Notes: generated by a model not told the origin, from the sequence alone. 33,085 nucleotides of DNA from Patescibacteria group bacterium (GCA_023379265.1 JAMCUI010000006.1:1-33085), one strand, 5' to 3'. Shown: positions 23,277 through 30,352, counted from the first letter of the stretch. Program-made: numbers and translations.

Positions 23277-24808
23277 CTCTCCGCGTATCCAGGGAAAAAG
23301 TCGGTTTTAATATTTCCTTTATTTATTCCCATTCCTTTAAGCATGTTTTCAATAGATTGGACCATTAGCTGTGGGCCGGAGATGTAATAGGTTCTGTTAC
23401 CCCAATCCGGTACCTCAACCTTTATCATTTCAGGCGTCGGGCGACCGACTTTGCCTTTCCAGTTTTGCGGGATGGCAGCCGTATCCGTAAGTGAATAAAC
23501 CGTTCTAACTCCATATTTTTCCGATTCAGCTAGAGTATCGGCAAAGTAGATATCCTGGATAGTGCGGTTTATGAAGAAAAGGACTATATTGCATTTTATC
23601 TTTTTGTCGACTATATAGCGTATCATGCTGCGGAAAGGTGCCACTCCCACTCCGCCTGCAATAAAAACCAGGGGTACTTGGGGGTTGTCCGGCATGACAA
23701 AATCACCGGACAGCTGGGCAGCTATGATTTTCTGGTTTGGCATCAGGTTGTATAAAGCCCTTTTATAGCTACTGGACGGAACATAAAATTTTACGGCGAT
23801 AATAAGATTTTGCTCTGTAGGTGAAGAGGCTAAACTGAAATAGCGTCTGTCACCTCGGTTATCAGAATTGTCATGGGGAAGAGTCCACTCCATATATTGA
23901 CCGGGAATGTATTTGATTTTATCAGGTGTATCGAAAATGTAGGCGAATGTGTCAGGAGAGAGCCTTAGTTTATTTCTCAGCATCAATGATAATCTGTATT
24001 TAGGATTGACTATATATGAATATATATTACTGATGCAAAGTGCTACTTCAGGTGTCACGACAATACCCAAAAGGTGAAGTTGAGGAGTGGCGTAGAGAAG
24101 AGCTGTAAGAGCGCTATATCTGCTTTGGTGTTTCTTGGTTGCGGGGGAGGTAATGGGTTCAGTCAGCATGACAAAGGTGAAAAAGAAGAGGGCAGTATGT
24201 AAAAGGCTGTCTTTGAAGGTTGTGATCAGAGAAGTGATGGAGCCGGTATGAAATATGGCAAAGAGGGCTACAAGTATAAGGTATACAGAAATAAATACTG
24301 ATACCAAACTTTCCCTTTCAATTTTGCGCACCAGAAGCAAGCCACCGGCAAACACGAATGGTAACATGACGGGTGTACCCACCCACCAGGTGGCTATATG
24401 CTCAGGAGATAAAAGCGCCACACCCGCTACAGCAGCTGCGGCTGGATTGAAAATATGTTTTTTTTCGACAGTCAGAAGATATTTTGAAATCATGGCGAAG
24501 CCAGAGGCAAGAATAAGAAATGAGACGTTGGAAGGGAATTTTGTGGGGATGATAAGGACTAGTATTAGGGCTGTAATAAGATATGATTCCGTATTGGTGG
24601 TGGCATGGAAAAATTTGGAAAAGACAAGATTTGATATATCACAAATTAATACCGCAAGAAGGGTACTGAGAATAATATCAAGCGGTTGATAAGGCATAAG
24701 ACCAAATAATCCCGCAAATGTGGCGACTCCTACCAGCATGATAAGGTAATACAGCGTCAGCCGGTACATCGTGGTTTTGTTTAAAAATGAATCAATAGTG
24801 TTTATCAT
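23273..24808 (-). CDS. RnfD/NqrB-like membrane domain fused to an NqrF-like FAD/NAD(P) reductase domain
   Basis: Residues 1-260 hold about ten membrane helices with the family marks HIFNPAAAAVAGVALL and FVMLTEPITSPAT. Residues 280-511 form a ferredoxin-reductase domain: YIPGQYMEWTL, RRYFSLASSPTEQ (FAD-binding R-x-Y/F-S-x-x-S), FIAGGVGVAPFRSM (NAD(P)-binding) and YYISGPQLMVQSIE. The protein should take electrons from NAD(P)H through FAD and pass them across the membrane. No SGAT flavinylation motif is visible in the membrane half, and no 2Fe-2S ferredoxin domain is present, unlike true NqrB and NqrF. ApbE and an FMN-binding protein lie directly upstream on the same strand. Direction of flow and the role of ion pumping are inference. 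Confidence 0.87.
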   Translation of the reverse strand: MINTIDSFLNKTTMYRLTLYYLIMLVGVATFAGLFGLMPYQPLDIILSTLLAVLICDISNLVFSKFFHATTNTESYLITALILVLIIPTKFPSNVSFLILASGFAMISKYLLTVEKKHIFNPAAAAVAGVALLSPEHIATWWVGTPVMLPFVFAGGLLLVRKIERESLVSVFISVYLILVALFAIFHTGSITSLITTFKDSLLHTALFFFTFVMLTEPITSPATKKHQSRYSALTALLYATPQLHLLGIVVTPEVALCISNIYSYIVNPKYRLSLMLRNKLRLSPDTFAYIFDTPDKIKYIPGQYMEWTLPHDNSDNRGDRRYFSLASSPTEQNLIIAVKFYVPSSSYKRALYNLMPNQKIIAAQLSGDFVMPDNPQVPLVFIAGGVGVAPFRSMIRYIVDKKIKCNIVLFFINRTIQDIYFADTLAESEKYGVRTVYSLTDTAAIPQNWKGKVGRPTPEMIKVEVPDWGNRTYYISGPQLMVQSIENMLKGMGINKGNIKTDFFPGYAES

Positions 24809-24868
24809 ATCTGTAAGATTTTTTAAGAGCTTGCAAAAGAAATTTCCACTTGCTTCGCTTTTTATTTC

Positions 24869-25633
24869 TCAATTTACCAAATATTTCTCAAATCCCCTAG
24901 TAAAGACTGCCCTTTTATCTTTTGTCACCATATATGCTTCGAATCCCGGTAGCGTGGCGATAAACTCGATGCCTTTTTCTCCCATGGCAAAAGCGGCTGT
25001 GGCAAAACGGTCAGCCTCATAAACATCCGGGCCGACGACTGAGATAGAGACTATTTCATCTGCCGCTTTAGCCCTTATCGGATTATATATATGTTTTCCC
25101 CGGATATAATTTCCAGAGGTGGCAATACCTTTATCTGTAAGGTAAAGAACTTTGATTATTTCTTTCTTATTGAAGGGATTTTGAAGGCCTACTTTCCACT
25201 TCGTCCCGACCTTGAGTAGGGACTCAGTGCAAGCATTACTATACCCGTGAATCTGGATATCTCCTCCTATCTCGACAAAAAAATTCCTGTACCCTTTGTC
25301 TTGCAGCATGTCGGCTCCCTTTTTTATAGCGTAGCCTTTGACTATGCCTGACGGGTCGATTTTGCTGCCGATATGTATGTCAAAATACCCTTTTGTTTCT
25401 TGTTTAGTCTTTTGGCAAAGGGACATTATAAGTTTCATTTCAGGGCTGAAATCTTTTTCTTTTATCTCTCCCCGGTTTATCTTTTCCATCTCACTACCGC
25501 TTTTATATGTGCTGAATTTGCGGTCTATATGGCGGAAAAAATTAAATACGTCATTTATATCTTCTGTCCTTGCGTATCTATCCGCAATTTCAATTGATGA
25601 GGGCATCCCCATGACCAACTGTTGTTTTTTCAT
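24869..25633 (-). CDS. apbE: ApbE-family FAD:protein FMN transferase
   Basis: ApbE attaches FMN covalently to Thr or Ser in target proteins. The marks are FSTYKSGSEMEKINRG near the N-terminus, KIDPSGIVKGYAIKKGADML, FFVEIGGDIQIHG and GIATSGNYIRGKHIYNP. They supply the FAD and metal site. The protein is 254 residues, shorter than secreted ApbE lipoproteins. It begins MKKQQLVMGMPSSIEI, and a TGA codon lies two codons upstream of the ATG, so no signal peptide can be added. It therefore appears cytosolic, although its likely target is outside. The gene lies between the FMN-binding protein gene and the reductase gene, 60 bp before the latter. Confidence 0.92.
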   Translation of the reverse strand: MKKQQLVMGMPSSIEIADRYARTEDINDVFNFFRHIDRKFSTYKSGSEMEKINRGEIKEKDFSPEMKLIMSLCQKTKQETKGYFDIHIGSKIDPSGIVKGYAIKKGADMLQDKGYRNFFVEIGGDIQIHGYSNACTESLLKVGTKWKVGLQNPFNKKEIIKVLYLTDKGIATSGNYIRGKHIYNPIRAKAADEIVSISVVGPDVYEADRFATAAFAMGEKGIEFIATLPGFEAYMVTKDKRAVFTRGFEKYLVN

Positions 25634-25646
25634 ATATCAGAAAAAG

Positions 25647-25737
25647 GTCATTCCCGACTCGGTCGGAAATCGATTCCTGCTTTCCTGCCTCGCCCGCTTC
25701 GCCGCGAGACGAGCCGGCAGGCGGGCGCGGGAATGAC
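25647..25737. repeat. G+C-rich REP/MITE-like palindromic element
   Basis: A 91-bp element is bounded by GTCATTCCCG and its exact inverse CGGGAATGAC. The interior is very G+C-rich, with self-complementary pieces (CCTGCC and GGCAGG), in strong contrast to the flanks. It lies just upstream of apbE, in the gap after the duplicated FMN-binding tail. The layout fits the small dispersed palindromic elements that are frequent in Patescibacteria genomes. A transcript through it would fold strongly and could attenuate apbE expression. Confidence 0.7.
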
Positions 25738-25789
25738 AAAATAAATTTTTATAGCGATTTAACAATTTTTATGCTTGTTTCTTTTTTAA

Positions 25790-25866
25790 TCAGTGAGCCT
25801 GGTTCAGTGCATTTGCAAGCGATTGTTGAAAGGCCATGCTGGCGTCTGAAGCGCCAGCCGTATCCG
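25790..25866 (-). pseudogene. Duplicated 3' tail of the FMN-binding protein gene
   Basis: Directly after the stop of the FMN-binding gene, another frame encodes DTAGASDASMAFQQSLANAL followed by NQAH and TGA. The real gene ends SGASDTSMAFQQSLANALSQAH. A 34-bp block is identical in both copies (25809-25842 and 25886-25919), at a spacing of 77 bp, which is not a multiple of three. The fragment has no start of its own. It includes a second flavinylation-like GAS, so it is either debris of a duplication or an alternative end reachable by a frameshift. Confidence 0.8.
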
Positions 25867-26427
25867 TCAATGTGCTTGGCTTAACGCATTTGCAAGCGAT
25901 TGTTGAAAGGCCATGCTGGTATCGGAAGCTCCTGAAACGATATTTACATTGGCGTTTTGAGCCTGTATTGCTTCATCTTTCAGATAAGGCATCGCTTGGC
26001 TGTTTATAAATCTTGATGTGCCATTGTCATTGGGATACTGGAGGAAAGTGACATCAGTTATTCTGCCTCCGGAGATATTTACCTGTACCTGTACATTACC
26101 GTAGTAAGCGTCTTCCACGCTTCCTGTATATGTGCCGTTTTTGTACTGGCCGCTGTTTTGCTGTACCGTCGGTTGAGGAGTGGCGGATGGTATATAGATC
26201 GCTGGTTGCTGGTTGCTGGTTGCTGGAGAATTATTATTTGAGGAAGAAGTAGGATTATTGGATACGGTTGAATTTGCAGTGTTTGGTTGGAGGTTGTTTT
26301 GGTTTGAAGGTAGAGTTTGGATGTTGGCAATAATAGGTTGAGGTGTCTCATCCACTCTGGAATTCTTTAGTATTACCAGGATGAAAAAGACCGACATGAC
26401 TATTGTGATTTGCAAATATTTTCTCAT
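25867..26427 (-). CDS. Anchored extracytosolic FMN-binding (FMN_bind/NqrC-RnfG-like) protein
   Basis: A membrane anchor at residues 5-22 (LQITIVMSVFFILVILKN) is followed by about 70 residues of Asn/Ser/Thr/Pro linker. An FMN_bind domain then runs from YKNGTYTGSVEDAYYGNVQV through ISGGRITDVTFLQYP to NIVSGASDTSMAFQQSL. SGAS is the flavinylation site to which ApbE attaches FMN; the acceptor position is Ser rather than the commoner Thr. The protein should be a flavin electron carrier on the outer face of the membrane. Its gene comes first in the order FMN-binding, apbE, reductase. The promoter lies at the end of the kinase gene, with repeats matching those of the response regulator promoter. Confidence 0.88.
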   Translation of the reverse strand: MRKYLQITIVMSVFFILVILKNSRVDETPQPIIANIQTLPSNQNNLQPNTANSTVSNNPTSSSNNNSPATSNQQPAIYIPSATPQPTVQQNSGQYKNGTYTGSVEDAYYGNVQVQVNISGGRITDVTFLQYPNDNGTSRFINSQAMPYLKDEAIQAQNANVNIVSGASDTSMAFQQSLANALSQAH

Positions 26428-26505
26428 ATTGCTTAATTTAATCGAAACTTACTGAATTTTTGCTTAAAAATAATTGAAGTTTTATTTATTCCTTGATACC
26501 TCTCG

Positions 26506-26541
26506 ATTATAGCCTCAAATCATGAAGAAATTATGAAGTAG
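26506..26541 (-). promoter_or_regulatory. Promoter with OmpR-type direct repeats before the flavin electron-transfer genes
   Basis: Read on the minus strand: CTTCATAA, 3 bp, CTTCATGA, then TTTGAGGC, then TATAAT. The two 8-bp boxes are 11 bp apart, as for OmpR/PhoB-type dimers, and cover the -35 region, which fits an activator site. The boxes overlap the stop codon of the histidine kinase. The transcript would have a leader of about 70 nt before the FMN-binding ATG. Confidence 0.72.
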
Positions 26542-27580
26542 AAAGTGGCAGGTTTATTGTAAACATTGTTCCCACGCCTTCGGTGCTTTCCACTTTTATT
26601 TCCCCTTTATGTTTTTCAATAATCGCTTTTGTGATCGGTAGCCCGAGACCGCTTCCACCAGCAGTATTTTGGGTACGGCTGTTATCAGCACGGTAAAACC
26701 TGTTGAATATATAGGGAAGTTTATCCTTGGGTATACCTATTCCAGTATCGGAGATAGTGATGACGGCTGTATGACCGGATTTGTTGAGACTGATTGTTAT
26801 ATTGCCATTCTTTTTGTTATAGTCTGTTGCATTTTTCAGGACATTGTAGATGGCACGGATAAGAGAGTCATTATCTCCGGCCACATACATGTTTTCTCTG
26901 GATATATTTTTTAGCTTGATAGTGACTTTTTTGGATTTGGCATATGCTGTAAGGCTCTTAGCGGATGATCCAAGTATCTTTGTCAGGCTGATTCTTACTG
27001 TTGAAGGATACTGTTTGCCAGTATTATCCAATCGGGACAACAGCAGCAGGTCGTTTACCAGTTTGGTCATTCTGTTTACTTCCTCAAGATTGCTTTCAGT
27101 CTCCTTTTTATAGGCATTGCTTTGCATGTTTTTTGCGTTTAGTGTCACTTCCATATTGGCTTTCAGGATAGAGAGGGGAGTGCGCAGTTCGTGAGAAGCG
27201 TCCGACAGAAAACGTTTCTCTTCATTCATCATTTTCTGTATGGGAGAAAGAGTAATGCGGGCTAAAAAGTAGCTTACTGCCCCGGCAAATATGAGGATAC
27301 CGATGTTTACCACTACCAATACCGTACCCAATTCATCTTGTGCCTCGTTGACAAAATATTCCTCTTGTTTTTCTGTGGTGGCATGGCGTTCTGCTGTCGC
27401 CTGTATATTTCTGCTGAAGCCAAAAAAGATAATCTGGCTGAATACAAAAAGGATGACAGCAATTATAGTGATATAGATGAATGTCAGGCGGATGCTGGCT
27501 CTGAGAAACAGGTTGTTTCTTATGGTGTTTATGAATTGTCTGAGGGAAAGATTTGGTACTGACGTATCGCTTTGTTTCAT
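26531..27580 (-). CDS. Sensor histidine kinase
   Basis: The 349-residue kinase has two membrane helices (about residues 28-55 and 84-108) around a short, charged outer loop of about 30 residues. A HisKA domain carries the phosphorylated His in SDASHELRTPLSIL. An HATPase domain shows the N box (LIRAIYNVLKNATDYNKKNG), G1 (ISDTGIGIPKDKLPYIFNRF) and G2 (GGSGLGLPI). No separate sensor fold is present, so it probably senses through the membrane or the short loop. It starts 2 nt after the response regulator stop, so the two form an operon. Its last codon overlaps the operator of the FMN-binding gene. Confidence 0.93.
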   Translation of the reverse strand: MKQSDTSVPNLSLRQFINTIRNNLFLRASIRLTFIYITIIAVILFVFSQIIFFGFSRNIQATAERHATTEKQEEYFVNEAQDELGTVLVVVNIGILIFAGAVSYFLARITLSPIQKMMNEEKRFLSDASHELRTPLSILKANMEVTLNAKNMQSNAYKKETESNLEEVNRMTKLVNDLLLLSRLDNTGKQYPSTVRISLTKILGSSAKSLTAYAKSKKVTIKLKNISRENMYVAGDNDSLIRAIYNVLKNATDYNKKNGNITISLNKSGHTAVITISDTGIGIPKDKLPYIFNRFYRADNSRTQNTAGGSGLGLPITKAIIEKHKGEIKVESTEGVGTMFTINLPLSTS

Positions 27581-27582
27581 AG

Positions 27583-28248
27583 TTAATCTTTAAGCTTATA
27601 GCCAATTCCTCTGACTGTTTCTAATTTCTTGGCATATTCGCTTTTGAGCTTTTTGCGCAGGTTCTTTATGTGTACGTCAACAGCGTTGCTGAAAGAGTCA
27701 TAGGACATATCCCAGACATGATCCAGTATCTGTTCGCGCTCAAGAGCAATATTTTTATTGCGCAAAAGATATTCCAGAAGCCTGAATTCACGCAGAGTTA
27801 GTTTAATTTCTTTACCATCTATTTTGACCGTCTGGGTCCGAGTATCAAGTACCAAGTTTCCGGATTTGAGAACTGGAGGTAGAGTTTCGCGCGGCCGCCT
27901 GAGAAGCGCCCGGACACGGGCCAGAAGCTCAGAAAATTCAAAAGGTTTGATTATATAATCATCCCCGCCGCTATCCAATCCCGCAATTTTGTCTTCCAGA
28001 GTATCTTTGGCTGTGAGAAATAGGACAGGTGTATGTATGCCGTTTGAGCGAAGTGATTTACAAAGTGTCAGGCCGTCTTTCTCAGGCAGCATGACATCAA
28101 GTACGATAAGGTCATAGGAGTCGTTTTCGGCAAAAAGCTCGCCTTCTTTTCCGTTGAAAGCACTATCCACTGCATAACCTTTCTGCTGCAGGCCTTTTTT
28201 TATGACAAGGTTTAGTTTTGCTTCATCTTCAATAACCAAAATACGCAT
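27583..28248 (-). CDS. OmpR/PhoB-family response regulator
   Basis: The 221-residue protein has a receiver domain (RILVIEDEAKLN with the acidic pair, LIVLDVMLPEKDGL with the phosphorylated Asp near residue 51, LFLTAKD, and DDYIIKPFEF with the Lys). A winged-helix C-terminal domain follows (LTLREFRLLEYLLRNKN, ILDHVWD, SNAVDVHIKNLRKKL, VRGIGYKL). It is phosphorylated by the adjacent kinase and binds direct repeats. Such repeats occur upstream of its own gene and of the FMN-binding gene. The ATG lies 8 nt after a TAAAAT box, so its mRNA is probably leaderless. Confidence 0.95.
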   Translation of the reverse strand: MRILVIEDEAKLNLVIKKGLQQKGYAVDSAFNGKEGELFAENDSYDLIVLDVMLPEKDGLTLCKSLRSNGIHTPVLFLTAKDTLEDKIAGLDSGGDDYIIKPFEFSELLARVRALLRRPRETLPPVLKSGNLVLDTRTQTVKIDGKEIKLTLREFRLLEYLLRNKNIALEREQILDHVWDMSYDSFSNAVDVHIKNLRKKLKSEYAKKLETVRGIGYKLKD

Positions 28249-28256
28249 ATATAAGA

Positions 28257-28289
28257 ATTTTACCCTAAAATCATGAAGATTTCATGAAG
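28257..28289 (-). promoter_or_regulatory. Autoregulatory promoter of the two-component system with direct repeats
   Basis: Read on the minus strand: CTTCATGA, 3 bp, CTTCATGA, then TTTTAGGG, then TAAAAT, then 8 nt and the ATG of the response regulator. The two boxes are identical and 11 bp apart. The layout matches the site before the FMN-binding gene position for position. Confidence 0.75.
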
Positions 28290-28414
28290 AGAATGAGAAT
28301 ATGTTGAGTAGAACTGGTATCAAAATCTCAAATTTTAGCCCGATAATATACGATGACTTAGATACAAAATAATAGTTTTGATATAAGTTTGAGGAGATTA
28401 GAGGATTGAACTAT

Positions 28415-28497
28415 GTCTGCAACTGCGGGGGAAACCTTTTCTAGGAGAGAGACCGGTGAAGGTCTCAGAAAAGGTGTGCAACCCGACAGTTGCAGAC
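28415..28497. ncRNA. Strongly folded 83-nt element (candidate structured RNA or MITE)
   Basis: Nested complementary arms are present. GTCTGCAACTG pairs with CAGTTGCAGAC (11 bp, outer), ACCTTTTCT with AGAAAAGGT (9 bp), and GAGACC with GGTCTC (6 bp), closing a six-base loop. A 6-nt bulge separates the last two helices on one side. GGG and CCC can add to the outer stem. It lies 14 bp beyond the stop of the small anchored protein gene on the minus strand and could be its terminator, but there is no U-tract. With 11-bp terminal inverted repeats it could also be a small mobile element; no target duplication is visible. It does not match a known RNA class that I recognise. Confidence 0.55.
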
Positions 28498-28510
28498 AAG
28501 ACGGCGCGAA

Positions 28511-28975
28511 CTAGTGAAATTGGAGCGATCCGCCCGAGACGAAAACGCGAGTTCCTGTGAAGAGGAAACTGATTGTGGGTTTGGCTCCACCCGCAATTTC
28601 TTCTTCCGGCACGATGACTAGTACCGTTCCGTGTCCATATGTGCCATCGGGAAACTCCATGGTCGTTGGGCTCGCGCCCCAACTGGAAACGTCCTCAAGG
28701 AACAAATCGCCATTTTCTATGGTACCGAACTCTCTTTCACCCAGGTGAATTTGCGCAGCGTAGCCCAGCGAGACCGGAACTTCAGTCCAGTTCGACTGGA
28801 TTTTCGTGTACACCAGACTAGGTGATTGACTGGCGGAAGCGGGAATATGTACTTGCCATCCGCTAAGAGAAATTGTTTGGTACACCATTACTCTGATTGG
28901 TGAATTGCCAGTTATGACCACGATGGCGATGAGTATGATGACGACTGCGACGGTAAGAGCGATTCTAATTCTCAC
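28511..28975 (-). CDS. Small anchored extracytosolic protein, unrecognised
   Basis: The 154-residue protein has one N-terminal helix (IALTVAVVIILIAIVVITG) and a compact C-terminal part with phrases such as LSGWQVHIPASASQ, TVLVIVPEEEIAGG and FLFTGTRVFVSGG, probably all beta. No catalytic motif is seen. The start is a GTG preceded by GGGGGTCAAAG. Stretches I counted are about half G+C, higher than the flanking genes, so recent acquisition is possible. The two unusual inverted-repeat elements on either side support that view without proving it. Confidence 0.55.
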   Translation of the reverse strand: MRIRIALTVAVVIILIAIVVITGNSPIRVMVYQTISLSGWQVHIPASASQSPSLVYTKIQSNWTEVPVSLGYAAQIHLGEREFGTIENGDLFLEDVSSWGASPTTMEFPDGTYGHGTVLVIVPEEEIAGGAKPTISFLFTGTRVFVSGGSLQFH

Positions 28976-29374
28976 CTTTGACCCCCTTCGTTTTCTCCTT
29001 TGCTACAGATTGCTCCTACAATCTGTCCTGATTGCGTGCTGATTTTTCAGATTCCACCCGCCGTCGGTGAATGCATTGGAGAGAAAAACGGATACCAACT
29101 TTATTGATATTCGCATTTCTCTCCAATTCTTCATAGTCGGTGACATCCACTAGATTTCGCCAATAACTGAAATACCTTATGAATAAGAACGCTATTGTTC
29201 TTAATCTTTAAGTATTTTTATTAAGGTGCAACCTCTGTGTTTCTTCGCGTTTTGAAGCCACAGAAGATGGGTTATTATACTATAGGGCTAAACTCTACTC
29301 AAGGATTTCAAGTTTTGGAAGTTGTGGTTAAAGTTTATCTCTTATGATTAACGTTGAAGTAAATTCTAATTGTT
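28976..29374. other. Noncoding region with several small inverted repeats
   Basis: About 400 bp hold no convincing ORF. It contains the hairpin ACAGATTG-6-CAATCTGT (29005-29026), the 12-bp inverted repeat described separately, and TAAGAAC-6-GTTCTTA (29184-29203). The last of these is followed by a modestly T-rich tract on the plus strand and might act as a terminator. The right part is AT-rich and otherwise featureless. Confidence 0.6.
29063..29143. repeat. MITE-like element with 12-bp inverted and 8-bp direct repeats
   Basis: ATTGGAGAGAAA (29075-29086) and its inverse TTTCTCTCCAAT (29116-29127) lie inside two copies of GTCGGTGA (29063-29070 and 29136-29143). The direct copies are separated from the inverted repeats by 4 and 8 nt, so they are not a clean target-site duplication. 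It could be a decayed miniature element or a regulatory hairpin. Confidence 0.45.
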
Positions 29375-30280
29375 TCAATTACCTGGAATATTTACTGTAA
29401 ATTGTAGTGATTTTGTAGCTTCTACATTTCCGGCTCTATCTTTTGAGTGGTAATAAAGTGTGTGAGGGCCGTTGGCAAGTGTGTTTGCACATAGGTAACC
29501 GCGACCGCCGGCATATCCTGACCAATTTTCATCATCAAATTTATATTCAGTTTCTATCCCATCGGGACCGGAATTGTCGTTGGGTTGAGTCGTTATGGCA
29601 CAAACCTGCCCGTCTATTTTGTAGGTTATGGACCCGTTTGGCTGGGGATAGTAAATATTTGTATTGGGTGGAGTAGTGTCATTTGATAATTGGTTATTGG
29701 CTACCTGTGTTGATGGAAGCGGTATGACGGGATGCAGTTCACATGCTAAACTGATCGAATTTCCTGCTGAAAGTTCGACTGTGTATCCGCAAGTGCCAGG
29801 ACCTGATATATTTTGTGGATTTTGGCACCCCTGGCAGCTTATCTGTGGATTTATAAAATGATTGGTGTCATAAGCTATATAAACTTTGTATCTTCCCGGA
29901 GTAATCCCTGTTATGGTCCAGCGGGAATTTTCATTTTTGAGAATTTGTTCCTGCGCACTGTTTTCATTGCGTATGAAAAGGTAGGGAGAAGTATCGGAGA
30001 TTGCCGACCCGTTATTGCTTATTGTAGCCAGAATGGTCGCTGTGGCTGATTTTGTGGGAAGAGGTGTGGGTATGGGAGTGTATTTTATCAATGGTCGGGG
30101 TGATGGTGTGGGGGTAAAGGAAGGAGTGATGGGAAGAGAAGGTGCGGGGGATAGAAAAAGTATTTGTTTTTCAGGAGCGGTTTTATGACGCGTAATAGAA
30201 AGACCTGTCAAAACAGCAATTGAGCTGATTGCAGCTATAAGAAGGATTGCTATGGGGGCAAATCCCTTTTGGAGCTTCAT
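29375..30280 (-). CDS. Prepilin-like anchored protein with Pro/Thr linker and extracytosolic beta domain
   Basis: The N-terminus KLQKGFAPIAILLIAAISSI is a class III (prepilin-type) leader: short and basic, then Gly-Phe at the cleavage point, then a hydrophobic helix. The helix lacks the Glu at position 5 of true pilins, so it may only be an anchor. A TPTPSPRPL-type linker runs to about residue 80. The remainder has a domain with CQGCQNP and CGYTVEL cysteines and an end such as GPHTLYYHSKDRAGNVEATK, which recalls an Ig-like domain in exported proteins. Function is unknown. The ATG is set by the leader. Confidence 0.7.
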   Translation of the reverse strand: MKLQKGFAPIAILLIAAISSIAVLTGLSITRHKTAPEKQILFLSPAPSLPITPSFTPTPSPRPLIKYTPIPTPLPTKSATATILATISNNGSAISDTSPYLFIRNENSAQEQILKNENSRWTITGITPGRYKVYIAYDTNHFINPQISCQGCQNPQNISGPGTCGYTVELSAGNSISLACELHPVIPLPSTQVANNQLSNDTTPPNTNIYYPQPNGSITYKIDGQVCAITTQPNDNSGPDGIETEYKFDDENWSGYAGGRGYLCANTLANGPHTLYYHSKDRAGNVEATKSLQFTVNIPGN

Positions 30281-30352
30281 AGAGAGGAAATATTAACATA
30301 AATGCAGTATACTGTCAAAACTATAGGGTGAATATGGAGGTGGGTAATGATT

